Assembly (NCBI RefSeq): GCF_001425825.1
Contig: NZ_LMDM01000002.1
Span: 166,833-230,832 of the forward strand
Length of the DNA stretch: 64,000 nucleotides
Source: Rhizobacter sp. Root1238
GTDB lineage: Bacteria > Pseudomonadota > Gammaproteobacteria > Burkholderiales > Burkholderiaceae_C
Direction: 5' to 3'
Shown here: piece by piece, positions 54,591 through 64,000 of the stretch
Position numbering within the stretch: position 1 is the stretch's first letter
Layout of the letters: every line of letters begins with the position of its first letter
Translations under genes and position numbers: made by a program
The notes under the pieces: model-generated
Told to the model about the DNA's origin: nothing
The model's database searches: none
What the model saw: the letters and a program-made list of their open reading frames with translations, nothing else

Positions 54591-55889
54591 ATGACCACCG
54601 CCGCCCGCGCCGCCGCGCTGCAAGCCCGCCACGCCGCCCCGACCCGCCCGTTGACGGCCTCGCCGATCGCGCTGGAGCAGCGGTATGGCGCCCACAACTA
54701 CCACCCGTTGCCGGTCGTGCTGACGCGCGGCGAAGGCGTCCACCTGTTCGACGACCAGGGCCGGCACTACCTCGACATGATGTCCGCCTATTCGGCGGTG
54801 AGCTTCGGCCACAGCCACCCGGTGCTGGTGCAGGCGCTGACCGAGCAGGCGCAGACGCTGGCCGTCACCAGCCGCGCCTTCCACGCCGACCGGCTCGGCC
54901 CCTTCCTCGAGACGCTGTGCCGCATGACCGGCATGGCGCGCGCGCTGCCGATGAACAGCGGCGCCGAAGCGGTCGAGACCGCGATCAAGGCCGCCCGCAA
55001 GTGGGCCTACAAGGTCAAGCGCGTGCCCGACGGCCGGGCGCAGATCATCGTCGCCGAAGGCAACTTCGCCGGCCGCACGACGACGATCGTCGGCTTCTCG
55101 ACCGAGGCGCAGTACCGCGACGGCTTCGGCCCGTTCGCGCCCGGCTTCAGCGCGGTGCCGTTCGGCGATGCGCGGGCGCTGGAAGCGGCGATCACGCCGC
55201 ACACCGCGGCCTTCATCGTCGAGCCGATCCAGGGCGAGGCCGGCATCATCGTGCCGCCGGCCGGCTACCTGAAGGCGGTGCGCGAGATCTGCAGCCGCCA
55301 CAACGTGCTGATGATCTGCGACGAGGTCCAGACCGGCCTCGGCCGCACCGGCCGGCTGCTGGCCTGCGAGCACGACGGCGTGCTGCCCGATGGGCTGGTG
55401 CTCGGCAAGGCCTTGGGCGGCGGGCTGCTGCCGGTCAGCGCCTTCCTCGCGCGCGACGACGTGATGGCGCAGTTCACCCCCGGCGACCACGGCAGCACGT
55501 TCGGCGGCAACCCGCTGGCCGCCGCGGTCGGGCTGGCGGCGCTGCAACTGCTGGAGCGCGAGCAGCTGTCGCGCCGCGCGCAGGAGGAGGGCGACTACCT
55601 GATGGCCCAGCTCGGCAAGCTGCAACACCCGGCGATCGTCAACATCCGCGGCCGCGGGCTGCTGGTCGGCGTGCAGATCGACCCGGCGTTCGCGAGCGCA
55701 CGCGAGGTCTGCGAGCGGCTGATGGATGAAGGCGTGCTGACCAAGGACACGCACCACACGGTGGTGCGGCTCGCGCCGCCGCTGGTGATCGAGCGGGCGC
55801 AGATCGATGAGGCGGTGGGGGCGCTGCGGCGGGTGCTGCAGGCGATCGATGCGAAGGCGGGCGTGAGGCGCGAGGCGGCGGCGGCTTAA
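54591..55889 (+). CDS. rocD: Ornithine--oxo-acid aminotransferase
   Basis: A 432-residue class III PLP enzyme that converts ornithine to glutamate semialdehyde. Start RYGAHNYHPLPVVLTRGEGVHL matches RocD. The PLP lysine is K273 in LGKALGGGLLPVSA, and ICDEVQTGLGRTG is the cofactor aspartate region. CDS starts at ATG 54591, 10 bp after an AGGAG-like site. Lrp is divergent. Confidence 0.94.
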   Translation: MTTAARAAALQARHAAPTRPLTASPIALEQRYGAHNYHPLPVVLTRGEGVHLFDDQGRHYLDMMSAYSAVSFGHSHPVLVQALTEQAQTLAVTSRAFHADRLGPFLETLCRMTGMARALPMNSGAEAVETAIKAARKWAYKVKRVPDGRAQIIVAEGNFAGRTTTIVGFSTEAQYRDGFGPFAPGFSAVPFGDARALEAAITPHTAAFIVEPIQGEAGIIVPPAGYLKAVREICSRHNVLMICDEVQTGLGRTGRLLACEHDGVLPDGLVLGKALGGGLLPVSAFLARDDVMAQFTPGDHGSTFGGNPLAAAVGLAALQLLEREQLSRRAQEEGDYLMAQLGKLQHPAIVNIRGRGLLVGVQIDPAFASAREVCERLMDEGVLTKDTHHTVVRLAPPLVIERAQIDEAVGALRRVLQAIDAKAGVRREAAAA

Positions 55890-55899
55890 AGTCCGGGCG

Positions 55900-56289
55900 A
55901 TGGGTCTCATCGCCTCGTTCTCCAACTACAAGCGCCAGGCCTTCCGCTGGCAGCGCGGCCGCCAGGGCACCGGCTACGACAAGATGCTGCTGTTCACCGC
56001 GCGCTGGCCGCTCGGCTTCGACAGCTATCTGTTGCGCTACCCCGAAGGCGCCGAGATCCCGCCGCACACCGACCCGGTGCAGGCGCGCCGCCACTACCGG
56101 CTCAACATCGTGCTGAAGGCCTCGCCGGCCGGCGGCGAGTTCATTTGCGCGACGCCAATCTTCGCGACGCGGCGCATCAAGCTGTTCCGCCCCGACGCCT
56201 GCGAGCACAGCGTGACGCGCGTGGTGGGCGGCAGCCGCTACGTGCTGTCGGTCGGGTGGGTGCTGCCGGCGCGCGACCCTCAGGGTTAA
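55900..56289 (+). CDS. 2-oxoglutarate/Fe(II) oxygenase-like protein
   Basis: A 129-residue jelly-roll protein. H56 and D58 (PPHTDP), H103 (CEHSVTRV) and R113 (SRYVLSVGW) form the H-x-D...H...R set of Fe(II)/2-oxoglutarate oxygenases. It is short for the family, close to a minimal core. Starts 10 bp after rocD and may be cotranscribed. The substrate is unknown. Confidence 0.75.
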   Translation: MGLIASFSNYKRQAFRWQRGRQGTGYDKMLLFTARWPLGFDSYLLRYPEGAEIPPHTDPVQARRHYRLNIVLKASPAGGEFICATPIFATRRIKLFRPDACEHSVTRVVGGSRYVLSVGWVLPARDPQG

Positions 56290-56402
56290 CCCGAGATCCA
56301 GTTACTGGCGCTTACACCGACCGCGCAAGGCCTGCACAGTTTTTGGCCCATGCGCGATGACATCGCGCTTTATTTCCGCGGTGGGCATGCCGACAAGTAC
56401 GC

Positions 56403-57623
56403 ATGTCCTCCTTCAGCCTCACCTCTGCGCGTGACGCGGCGCTGCCATCGAGCGCGTCGCCGTCCCGCCTGCGCCTGACCCCCAGCGCCTTCGCTTGCAC
56501 CGCGATGGGCCTGGCCGGCGGCATCGCCACCTGGGCCGCCAGCGGCTGGAACGGCTGGGCGCTGCTGGTCGGTGCGGGCCTCGGCATCGCCGGCGCGCTG
56601 TTCGACCGGCGCCAGGCCACGTTGCGCCGCCAGCAGCACGACGCCACCGCGGCCTTCGTCGCCGGCACCGAGCGGCTCGGTCGCGAACTGCTGCCGGTCT
56701 GGGGCGGCCACATCGAAAGCTCGCGCACGCAGATGGAGGCCGCGATCGAGGCCCTCGCGCTGCGCTTCGGCGGCATCGTCGACAAGCTCGACCAGGCGAT
56801 GCGCGCGTCCAACCTCGCCGCCGGTTCGATGCAGGGCAGCGACCAGGGCCTGGTCGCCGTCTTCGCGCACAGCAGCAAGGAACTGAATGGCGTGCTCGAG
56901 TCGCTGCGCGCCGCGATGGCCAGCAACGGCGCGATGCATGCCGAGGTGCAGAGCCTGAACCGCTTCGTCGCCGAGTTGCAGCAGATGGCCGCCGAGGTCG
57001 CCAACATCGCGTCGCAGACCAACCTGCTGGCCATCAACGCCGCGATCGAGGCAGCCCACGCCGGCGAGACCGGCCGCGGCTTCTCGGTGCTGGCGCAGGA
57101 GGTGCGCAAGCTGTCCGCCGCGTCCGGCGAAACCGGCCGGCGCATGGCCGACAAGGTCGCGCTGATCGGCGACGCGATCGCCACCGCGCGCCGCAGTGCC
57201 GATGCGTCGGCCGAGCGCGAAGCCGCCTCCATCGTCGCCTGCGAGACCACGATCACCAGCGTGCTCGGCGGCTTCCACACCGTCACCGATGCACTGGTCG
57301 CCTCGGCCGACGTCCTGAAGCGCGAGAGCGTCGGCATCCAGGGCGAGATCGGCGAAGCGCTGGTGCAGCTGCAGTTCCAGGACCGCGTCAGCCAGGTGAT
57401 GTCGCATGTGCGCCAGAACATCGAGCAGCTGCCGGCCGAATTGACGCGCAGCCGCGAAGGCTTCGAGCGCAGCGGCGCGTTGACGCCCATCGACAGCGCC
57501 GGCCTGTTGGCTGAACTGGAAAAGACCTACGCGATGGCCGACGAACGCAAGCTGCACAGCACACACGGCGGCCAGGGCGCCGACGCCAGCGCCGACGCCA
57601 GCGAAGAGATCACCTTCTTCTGA
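56403..57623 (+). CDS. Methyl-accepting chemotaxis-like protein without a large periplasmic domain
   Basis: A 406-residue protein. Two hydrophobic segments (about 29-66) are followed directly by a cytoplasmic coiled coil and signalling hairpin ([38 protein letters not shown]). No periplasmic sensor lies between the spans. The C-terminal part reads [24 protein letters not shown], a conserved phrase of short MCP-like proteins. It begins the chemotaxis cluster, 42 bp before cheY. Confidence 0.85.
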   Translation: MSSFSLTSARDAALPSSASPSRLRLTPSAFACTAMGLAGGIATWAASGWNGWALLVGAGLGIAGALFDRRQATLRRQQHDATAAFVAGTERLGRELLPVWGGHIESSRTQMEAAIEALALRFGGIVDKLDQAMRASNLAAGSMQGSDQGLVAVFAHSSKELNGVLESLRAAMASNGAMHAEVQSLNRFVAELQQMAAEVANIASQTNLLAINAAIEAAHAGETGRGFSVLAQEVRKLSAASGETGRRMADKVALIGDAIATARRSADASAEREAASIVACETTITSVLGGFHTVTDALVASADVLKRESVGIQGEIGEALVQLQFQDRVSQVMSHVRQNIEQLPAELTRSREGFERSGALTPIDSAGLLAELEKTYAMADERKLHSTHGGQGADASADASEEITFF

Positions 57624-57664
57624 CCCAAGCCTTTGACAACGACAGACCGGGAGCACACAACACC

Positions 57665-58033
57665 ATGGCCAAGAACATCCTGATCGTCGACGACTCCGCC
57701 TCGGTGCGGCAGGTCGTCGGCATTTCGCTCAAGCAAGCCGGCTACGACGTGATCGAGGGCGTCGACGGCAAGGACGCGCTGAAGAAGCTGACCGGCCAGA
57801 AGGTCCACCTGATCATCAGCGACGTCAACATGCCCAACATGGACGGCATCAGCCTGGTGAAGGCGGTCAAGCAGATGCCGGCCTACAAGTTCACGCCGAT
57901 CGTGATGCTGACCACCGAGTCGCAGGAGGCGAAGAAGAAGGAAGGCCAGGAAGCCGGCGCGAAGGCCTGGGTCGTCAAGCCCTTCAAGCCCGAGCAGCTG
58001 CTGGGGGTCGTGCAGAAGCTCGTGCTGCCATGA
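57665..58033 (+). CDS. cheY: Response regulator CheY
   Basis: A 122-residue single receiver domain. Acidic pair D9/D10, phosphoacceptor D53 (ISDVNMPNMDG), T84 and K105 region (VVKPFKP) are in place. It would be phosphorylated by CheA in the same cluster. No DNA-binding output domain is attached. Confidence 0.93.
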   Translation: MAKNILIVDDSASVRQVVGISLKQAGYDVIEGVDGKDALKKLTGQKVHLIISDVNMPNMDGISLVKAVKQMPAYKFTPIVMLTTESQEAKKKEGQEAGAKAWVVKPFKPEQLLGVVQKLVLP

Positions 58034-58072
58034 AGCGGGCCGAGCGCCGGGCCGCTCCCAAGCCGGCCCGAA

Positions 58073-58121
58073 TCCCCTTGGGGGATCGATCGATGTACTC
58101 ATCGAGCGAGGGGTTGTCATG
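58073..58121. repeat. Copy A of a diverged ~48-bp hairpin element directly before the STAS gene
   Basis: It reads TCCCCTTGGGGGATCG, ATCGATGTACTCATCGAG, CGAGGGGTTGTCATG. TCGATCGATG pairs with CATCGAGCGA (nine of ten) around TACT, and CCCC can pair with the GGGG of CGAGGGG. The last three bases are the ATG of the STAS gene, so the GAGGGG ribosome site lies inside the hairpin. Copy B is at 47536-47584. Confidence 0.55.
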
Positions 58122-58427
58122 ACCAAGCTGCGCATCGAGGGCGAGCTGACGATCTACCGCGCCGCCGAACTGAAGCAGACGCTGCTGGCCGCGGTCGCCG
58201 AGCATGCGGCGGTCGAGGTCGACCTGTCGCAGGTCAGCGAGTTCGACAGCGCCGGGTTGCAGCTGCTGCTGCTCGCCAAGCGCGAGGCCGGTGCGGCCGG
58301 CCGCACGCTGCGCCTGGTCGACCACAGCCCTGCCGTCGTCGAGGTGCTGGAGCTGTTCGACCTGGCCGCGCACTTCGGCGACCCGCTGGTCGTCGGGTCG
58401 TCCCCGTCCTCATCGCGCGCCGCGTGA
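58119..58427 (+). CDS. STAS-domain protein (anti-sigma factor antagonist-like) in the chemotaxis cluster
   Basis: A 102-residue STAS domain with the phosphorylatable serine in EFDSAGLQLLLLAKREA. The start ATG lies at the end of a hairpin repeat that includes its ribosome site. STAS proteins between cheY and cheA are found in some chemosensory clusters, where they may link signalling to a sigma or phosphatase partner. The target is unknown. Confidence 0.85.
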   Translation: MTKLRIEGELTIYRAAELKQTLLAAVAEHAAVEVDLSQVSEFDSAGLQLLLLAKREAGAAGRTLRLVDHSPAVVEVLELFDLAAHFGDPLVVGSSPSSSRAA

Positions 58428-58449
58428 CGCGCCCCTGGAAAGCACTCCG

Positions 58450-60579
58450 ATGAACATGGACCAGGCCCTGCAGACCTTCTACGCGGAAAGCCGCGAGCTG
58501 CTGGAAGACATGGAGGCCTCGCTGCTGCGCGTGCGCGAAGAGGCCGAACCGGCGGAGACGATCAACGCGATCTTCCGCGCCGCCCACACCATCAAGGGCT
58601 CGGCGGGGCTGTTCGGCCTCGACCAGGTGGTGGCGTTCACGCACGTCGTCGAAAGCGTGCTCGACGAGGTGCGCGAAGGCCGCCTCGCGGTCGACGAGCC
58701 GATGGTCGCGCTGCTGCTGGCCTGCGGCGACCACATCGGCGCGCTCGTCGACGCGGTCGAATCCGATGCGGACCAGGTCGACCCGGCGCTGCTGCAGCGC
58801 GGCGAACCGCTGCTGGCGCGCCTGCGCGCGCACCTGGCGCCGGCGGGTGCCGTGGTGGCGAGCGCGGCACCGGAACTGTCGTTCGAGCGCATCGGCGGCG
58901 CGCCGCACGACGCCGACCTGTGGCACATCTCGCTGCGCTTCGGCCCCGACGTGCTGCGCAACGGCATGGACCCGCTGTCCTTCATCCGCTTCCTCGGCAC
59001 GCTCGGCCAGGTGGTCGGCATCGTGACGCTGGCCGATGCGCTGCCGGCGGCCGACGAGATGGACCCCGAGTCCTGCTACCTCGGCTTCGAGATCGCGTTC
59101 CGCAGCCAGGCCGACAAGGCGGCGATCGAAGGCGTGTTCGACTTCGTGCTGGACGACTGCACGCTGCGCATCGTGCCGCCGCACAGCCGCATCGGCGACT
59201 ACATCGACCTGATCAAGGCGATGCCGGAAGAGTCGTCGCGCCTCGGCGAGATGCTGGTGCGCTGCGGCACCGTCACCGCCCACGAACTGGAAGCGGCGCT
59301 GAACACGCAGGCCCGGGCCGTACCGACGCCGCTGATCGGTGCGGTGCTGGTCGAACAGGGCCGCGTCTCGCCGCCGGTCGTCGAGGCCGCGCTCGAGAAG
59401 CAGAAGCGCGTGAAAGACGCGAAGACGCAGGAGAGCCAGTCGATCCGCGTCGATGCCGACAAGCTCGACCACCTGATCAACCTGGTCGGCGAGCTGATCA
59501 TCGCGTCGGCCGGCGCCAACCTGGTCGCGCGCAAGACCCGCAACAGCGAGCTGCAGGAATGCCACTCGGTGCTGTCCGGCCTGGTCGAGGAAGTGCGCGA
59601 CAGCGCGCTGCAGCTGCGCATGGTCAAGATCGGCGGTACCTTCAGCCGCTTCCAGCGCGTGGTGCACGACGTCTCGCGCGAGCTGGGCAAGGACATCGGC
59701 CTGGTCATCGACGGCGAGGACACCGAGCTCGACAAGACCGTGGTCGAGAAGATCGGCGATCCGCTGACGCACCTGGTGCGCAACGCGATCGACCACGGCA
59801 TCGATTCGCCGGAGCAGCGCGCCGCGCGCGGCAAGCCCGCCCGCGGCACGGTGATGCTGAACGCGTTCCACGACTCCGGCAGCATCGTGATCGAGGTCAG
59901 CGACGACGGTGGCGGGCTGAACCGCGAGAAGATCCTCGCGAAGGCCGTCGAGCGCGGGCTGATCGAGGCCGGCCGCAGCTTGAGCGACGCCGAGATCTAC
60001 GCGCTGATCTTCGAGCCCGGCTTCTCGACCGCCGAGAAGGTGACCAACCTGTCGGGCCGCGGCGTCGGCATGGACGTCGTCAAGCGCAACATCGTCGCGC
60101 TGCGCGGCAGCGTCGGCATCGCCAGCACGCCGGGCGAGGGCACCACCGTCACGGTGCGCCTGCCGCTCACGCTGGCCATCATCAACGGCTTCCAGATCGG
60201 TGTCGGCAAGGCGGTGTTCGTCGTGCCGCTCGACATGGTCGACGAATGCGTCGAGTTCAGCGCCGAGACCGGCCACGACTACACCGACCTGCGCGGCCAG
60301 GTGCTGCCCTTCATCCGGCTGCGCGAGCTGTTCGACATCGACGGACCGCAGAGCGCGCGGCCGAACATCGTCGTCGTCAAGCATGCCGGCCAGAAATTCG
60401 GGATCGTCGTCGACACGCTGCTCGGCGAGGCGCAGACCGTCATCAAGCCCTTGTCGAAGATGTTCGGCCAGGTCCGCGGCATCAGCGGCTCCAGCATCCT
60501 CGGCAGCGGCGACGTTGCGCTGATCCTCGACGTGCCGGCCTTGATGGAATCGTCCGTCATGCCGGTCGCGGCCGCCTGA
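58450..60579 (+). CDS. cheA: Chemotaxis histidine kinase CheA
   Basis: A 709-residue kinase. An Hpt domain opens the protein ([14 protein letters not shown], phosphorylated His46). Residues about 150-245 form a regulator-binding-like region with the [16 protein letters not shown] start. H-box dimerisation comes next ([22 protein letters not shown]), then the ATPase with the N, G1 and G2 boxes ([32 protein letters not shown]) and a C-terminal CheW-like part ([22 protein letters not shown]). All catalytic parts are present. It should phosphorylate CheY from this cluster. Confidence 0.95.
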   Translation: MNMDQALQTFYAESRELLEDMEASLLRVREEAEPAETINAIFRAAHTIKGSAGLFGLDQVVAFTHVVESVLDEVREGRLAVDEPMVALLLACGDHIGALVDAVESDADQVDPALLQRGEPLLARLRAHLAPAGAVVASAAPELSFERIGGAPHDADLWHISLRFGPDVLRNGMDPLSFIRFLGTLGQVVGIVTLADALPAADEMDPESCYLGFEIAFRSQADKAAIEGVFDFVLDDCTLRIVPPHSRIGDYIDLIKAMPEESSRLGEMLVRCGTVTAHELEAALNTQARAVPTPLIGAVLVEQGRVSPPVVEAALEKQKRVKDAKTQESQSIRVDADKLDHLINLVGELIIASAGANLVARKTRNSELQECHSVLSGLVEEVRDSALQLRMVKIGGTFSRFQRVVHDVSRELGKDIGLVIDGEDTELDKTVVEKIGDPLTHLVRNAIDHGIDSPEQRAARGKPARGTVMLNAFHDSGSIVIEVSDDGGGLNREKILAKAVERGLIEAGRSLSDAEIYALIFEPGFSTAEKVTNLSGRGVGMDVVKRNIVALRGSVGIASTPGEGTTVTVRLPLTLAIINGFQIGVGKAVFVVPLDMVDECVEFSAETGHDYTDLRGQVLPFIRLRELFDIDGPQSARPNIVVVKHAGQKFGIVVDTLLGEAQTVIKPLSKMFGQVRGISGSSILGSGDVALILDVPALMESSVMPVAAA

Positions 60580-60608
60580 ATCCACCACATTCCAGGGAGA
60601 GCACCACC

Positions 60609-62420
60609 ATGTTCAGCAACTTCAAGATCGGCGTGCGGCTGATCGCGGGCTTCATGCTCGTCGCGTCGATCAGCGTCGTGATCGGCTTCATCGGCATCTC
60701 CAACACGGGGCAGATGAACGAGCTGGCCGACAACATGTACAACAAGGAGCTGATGGGGCTGTCGTACATCAAGGAAGCCAACATCAACCTGATCTACATC
60801 GGGCGGGCGCGCTCGAACTTCCTGCTGGCGAGCTCGCAGGCCGAGCGCGACAAGCACATGGCGTCGATCACGAAGAGCCTGGCCAAGATGAAGGACTACA
60901 TCGAGAAGTCCAAGCCGCTGTTCGTCAGCGACCGCGCGAAGGAGGTCTTCACCGCGTTCGGCACGCTGTCGGAGGACTACCAGCGCGAGATGGAGCGCGC
61001 GCTGTCGCTGGCGTCGGCGAAGAAGCTGGCCGACCGCGACGAGGTGCTGGCGCAGTCGCTCGACCTGGTGCGCGACAAGGCCAACAAGCTCGACGAGATG
61101 CTCGACGAGCTGATCCAGCAGAAGGAAACGCGCGCCAAGGCGGCCGCCGAGCACACCGAGAGCCTGTACCGCAGCAGCCGCAGCGTGATGATCGGCGCGA
61201 TCGCCGGCGGCGTCGTGCTGGGCCTGCTGCTGGGCTTCTTCATCAGCCGCAGCGTCAGCAAGCCGCTGATCCGCGCGGTCGAGGCCGCGAACCGGCTGGC
61301 CGAAGGCGACCTGACGGTGCGGATCGACGCCACCAGCCGCGACGAGACCGGCCAGCTGCTGCAGGCGATGAAGCACATGGTCGACAAGCTGTCGCAGGTG
61401 GTGACCGAGGTGAACAGCGGGGCGGAAGCGCTGGCGGGGGCGTCCGAAGAGGTGAGCGCGACGGCGCAGTCGCTGTCGCAGGCCTCGAGCGAGCAGGCGG
61501 CGGGGGTCGAGGAGACGAGCGCGTCGATCGAGCAGATGACGGCGTCGATCTCGCAGAACACCGAGAACGCGAAGGTGACCGACGGCATGGCGACCAAGGC
61601 GGCGAGCGAAGCGGCCGAGGGCGGCGAGGCGGTGCGCGCGACGGTGGCGGCGATGAAGCAGATCGCGCAGAAGATCGGGATCATCGACGACATCGATCGA
61701 GCGAGCAGGCGGCGGGGGTCGAGGAGACGAGCGCGTCGATCGAGCAGATGACGGCGTCGATCTCGCAGAACACCGAGAACGCGAAGGTGACCGACGGCAT
61801 GGCGACGAAGGCGGCGAGCGAAGCGGCCGAAGGCGGCGAAGCGGTGCGCGCGACGGTGGCGGCGATGAAGCAGATCGCGCAGAAGATCGGGATCATCGAC
61901 GACATCGCGTACCAGACGAACCTGCTGGCGCTGAACGCGGCGATCGAGGCGGCGCGAGCCGGCGAGCACGGCAAGGGCTTCGCGGTGGTGGCGGCCGAGG
62001 TGCGCAAGCTGGCTGGACCAGATGGTGCCGAACATCAAGAAGACCTCGGACCTGGTGCAGGAGATCACGGCGGCATCGGAAGAGCAGTCGTCGGGGGTCA
62101 GCCAGATCAATGCGGCGGTGAGCCAGCTGAGCCAGACGACGCAGCAGAACGCGTCGAGCTCGGAGGAGCTGGCGGCCACGTCCGAAGAGATGAGCAGCCA
62201 GGCCGAGCAGCTGCAGCAGACCATGTCGTTCTTCAAGCTGGCCGGTGGCGGCAGCGCCCAGGTCGCGAAGGCCTCGGGCCAGCCGCCCATCAAGCCGGCG
62301 GCCACGCGCGGCGCCAAGGCCGGCAAGCGTGCCGCTTCGGGTGGCTTCAACCTCGCCGGCGGCATGGCCTTCGCCGGTGCTGGCGAAGCGCCCGACGAAT
62401 CGCAGTTCGCGCGCTTCTGA
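60609..62420 (+). pseudogene. Methyl-accepting chemotaxis protein interrupted by duplication and deletion
   Basis: The N-terminal part is a normal MCP: first span ([20 protein letters not shown]), a four-helix-type periplasmic domain, second span ([20 protein letters not shown]), HAMP and the start of the methylation helices. At 61485 a 212-bp unit repeats at 61697, shifting the frame, and a stop appears at 61749-61751. The signalling hairpin ([17 protein letters not shown]) continues in another frame from 61748. Near 62011 about 80 bp are missing between EVRKLA and [10 protein letters not shown], which returns to the first frame; the tail runs to TGA 62418-62420. No full protein can be made. 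An assembly chimera is possible. Confidence 0.8.
61485..61908 (+). repeat. Tandem 212-bp repeat inside the MCP gene
   Basis: Unit 1 (61485-61696) and unit 2 (61697-61908) start TCGAGCGAGCAGGCGG and end GACATCG. They differ at three positions at least (GACCAAG/GACGAAG, GCCGAGG/GCCGAAG, GGCGAGG/GGCGAAG), so the second is not a fresh slippage copy of the first. The unit covers the coding stretch from [12 protein letters not shown] to IGIIDDI. Confidence 0.85.
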
Positions 62421-62466
62421 TCGCGCACGTTTCCGAACGTCTTGTCTTGAACCCGGGAGTTCCCCC

Positions 62467-63018
62467 ATGACCGCACTGGTCCAGACCCATCGCGCGCCGG
62501 CCACCGCCGTCGCGCGCCCTGTCGCCGCCGAGCCGGCGCAGTACCTCACCTTCATGCTGGCAGGCGAGATGTTCGCGATCGGCATCCTCGCGATCAAGGA
62601 AATCATCGAATACCACAGCCTCACCGAGGTGCCGATGATGCCGGACTGCGTGCGCGGCGTGATCAACCTGCGCGGCGCCGTCGTGCCGGTGATGGACCTG
62701 CTGGCGCGCTTCGGCCGCCCGCCGAGCCCGGTCACCAAGCGCACCTGCATCGTGATCGTCGAGGTCGAGTCCGAAGGCGAGCGCCAGGTGATCGGCGTCG
62801 TCGTCGACGCGGTCAACGAGGTGCTCGACATCGATCTCGCCGACATCGAGCCGGCACCGGCCTTCGGTGCCCGCATCCGCACCGATTTCATCCACGGCAT
62901 GGGCAAGGTGCGCGGCAAGTTCGTGATCCTGCTCAACGTCGACCACGTGCTGTCGCTGGACGACCTGGGCACGCTGGCCGAAGCCACCGACCGCCCGCAC
63001 AACGCGCTGGCCGTCTGA
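62467..63018 (+). CDS. cheW: Chemotaxis adaptor CheW
   Basis: A 183-residue CheW with an N-terminal extension of about 22 residues rich in Ala/Pro. Typical phrases are [50 protein letters not shown] and [10 protein letters not shown]. It couples MCPs to CheA. An alternative later start is possible. The next MCP starts 19 bp downstream. Confidence 0.94.
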   Translation: MTALVQTHRAPATAVARPVAAEPAQYLTFMLAGEMFAIGILAIKEIIEYHSLTEVPMMPDCVRGVINLRGAVVPVMDLLARFGRPPSPVTKRTCIVIVEVESEGERQVIGVVVDAVNEVLDIDLADIEPAPAFGARIRTDFIHGMGKVRGKFVILLNVDHVLSLDDLGTLAEATDRPHNALAV

Positions 63019-63037
63019 TCTCCAAGGACTGATTGAC

Positions 63038-64000
63038 ATGAACTGGTTCCATCGCATGAAGCTGGCGCACAAGCTGCTGGCGAGTTTTCTGTTGTGCTCG
63101 GTGCTGACCGCGCTGGTCGGCGGCTACAGCCTCGCGCGCCTGAGCGAACTGGGCGGCATGATCCACGCGACCTACGTCGAGAACGTGCTGCCGCTGCAGG
63201 ACATCTCCGAGGCCGAGGCGCGCCTGACCGCGCATTCGCGTTCGTATGTGCGCCTGCCGGCGATGAAGGACCCGGCCGAGGTGAAGGAAACCATCCGCCG
63301 CGCAGCGACGCACCTCGACAAGTTCCACCTCGCGTTGAAGGCCTACCGCGCCACCACGCTCAGCGCGGCCGAACAGGCGCTGATGAAGGAGCTGGACGCG
63401 CAGCTGCCCACCTACCTGGCGCAGAACGAGAAGATCGCGCAGCTGGTGCTGGAGGGCAAGTTCGACCAGGCCTCCGACCAGAGCAACGGCCCGGCGCGCA
63501 AGGCGGTCTCGGACATCGAGGCCACGATGGCGAAGGTGATCGAGGAACTCGCAAGCCAGACCAAGGCGACGAACGAGGGCGCCGAGCAGACGGTGCGCCA
63601 CACCTGGACGCTGATGCTGGTCGTGATCGGTGTCTCGGTGGTGGTGGCGATCGGGCTGGGCCTGCTGGTCACCCGCGTGATCAGCCGGCAGCTCGGCGGT
63701 GAGCCCGACCACGCCGCGGCGCTGCTGCACCAGGTGGCAGACGGTGACCTGTCGGCACAGATCACGCTGCGTGCCGGCGACGACAGCAGCATGCTGTTCG
63801 CGGTGAGGCAGATGGTGGGCCGGCTGAAGCAGGTGATCGACGGCCAGCGCAACGTGGTGGCGGCCGCGAACCGCGGCGACTTCAGCGCGCGCGTCGAGCT
63901 CGACGGGCTGCAGGGCTTCCAGAAGGAAATGGGCGAGGGCCTGAACGCGCTGGTGTCGACCACCGGCGACAGCATCGGCGACGTGGTGCAGGTGATGGGC
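63038..64000 (+). CDS. Methyl-accepting chemotaxis protein (cut by the right edge)
   Basis: The first 321 residues of an MCP, from ATG 63038 to the window end. A first span (LLASFLLCSVLTALVGGYSLA) is followed by a four-helix-bundle periplasmic domain and the second span near 188-210 (LMLVVIGVSVVVAIGLGLLV). After it comes ISRQLGGEPDHAAALLHQVADGDLSAQI (HAMP) and a second HAMP-like unit (QRNVVAAANRGDFSARVEL). The signalling region lies beyond the window. Confidence 0.9.
   Translation, partial: MNWFHRMKLAHKLLASFLLCSVLTALVGGYSLARLSELGGMIHATYVENVLPLQDISEAEARLTAHSRSYVRLPAMKDPAEVKETIRRAATHLDKFHLALKAYRATTLSAAEQALMKELDAQLPTYLAQNEKIAQLVLEGKFDQASDQSNGPARKAVSDIEATMAKVIEELASQTKATNEGAEQTVRHTWTLMLVVIGVSVVVAIGLGLLVTRVISRQLGGEPDHAAALLHQVADGDLSAQITLRAGDDSSMLFAVRQMVGRLKQVIDGQRNVVAAANRGDFSARVELDGLQGFQKEMGEGLNALVSTTGDSIGDVVQVMG

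Overview
The window is GC-rich, densely packed DNA that fits a betaproteobacterium of the order Burkholderiales, of the Rubrivivax / Leptothrix / Methylibium kind. The grounds are the box (aerobic benzoyl-CoA) pathway with a BoxR-type regulator, several Liv-type ABC transporters for aromatic acids, pob/pca genes of the protocatechuate branch, and two families of palindromic intergenic repeats. The assignment is inferred from gene content; no rRNA or tRNA gene is present to anchor it.

Positions 1 to about 9950 form an accessory island. It holds the end of an unidentified gene, a three-part PD-(D/E)XK nuclease-like protein, a lambda-like prophage fragment (gpW, portal, small membrane protein, GH108 endolysin, 3TM holin) with no capsid, protease or tail genes, a restriction-modification set (two tandem C5-cytosine methyltransferases and an HNH endonuclease of visibly lower GC), and a DUF433 antitoxin whose toxin partner has been cut down to 19 codons. 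Two hairpin terminators and a possible small RNA or leader mark the passage to the chromosomal backbone near 9900-10110.

Positions 10166 to 14300 carry queuosine precursor genes (a three-domain QueD and a QueE), an Ogt-type DNA repair methyltransferase, a small conserved-looking protein and a lipoprotein.

Positions 14298 to 35249 are an aromatic catabolism block. On the minus strand runs bclA (benzoate-CoA ligase), an alpha/beta hydrolase and a complete livKHMGF transporter, presumably importing and activating benzoate. Divergent to it run boxR, boxC, boxB and boxA, which epoxidise benzoyl-CoA and open the ring. Matching palindromes with TGCA ends sit in both promoter regions. Directly downstream is a hydroxycinnamate-type cluster: crotonase, feruloyl-CoA synthase, thioesterase, a Liv transporter with a fused permease-ATPase, and a MarR regulator, resembling the cou system of Rhodopseudomonas.

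Positions 35246 to 42904 hold two membrane proteins (DUF4401/GDYXXLXY and DUF2157), a MarR regulator divergent from a siderophore-interacting-type flavoreductase and an O-methyltransferase, an S9 peptidase and a MetE-like zinc methyltransferase. Positions 43060 to 47521 are a third complete Liv operon, followed by an AraC-GyrI regulator. Positions 48555 to 51981 are pobA with an IclR regulator, divergent from pcaHG, with a three-copy operator between them; these convert 4-hydroxybenzoate through protocatechuate to carboxymuconate and would take the products of the hydroxycinnamate cluster. Positions 51988 to 56289 hold an oxidoreductase, an epimerase-like protein, an Lrp regulator with ornithine aminotransferase, and a 2OG-Fe(II) oxygenase-like protein.

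Positions 56403 to the right end are a chemotaxis cluster (MCP, CheY, STAS, CheA, MCP, CheW, MCP). The middle MCP is broken by a 212-bp tandem duplication of diverged copies and a nearby deletion, either a real paralogue recombination or an assembly chimera.
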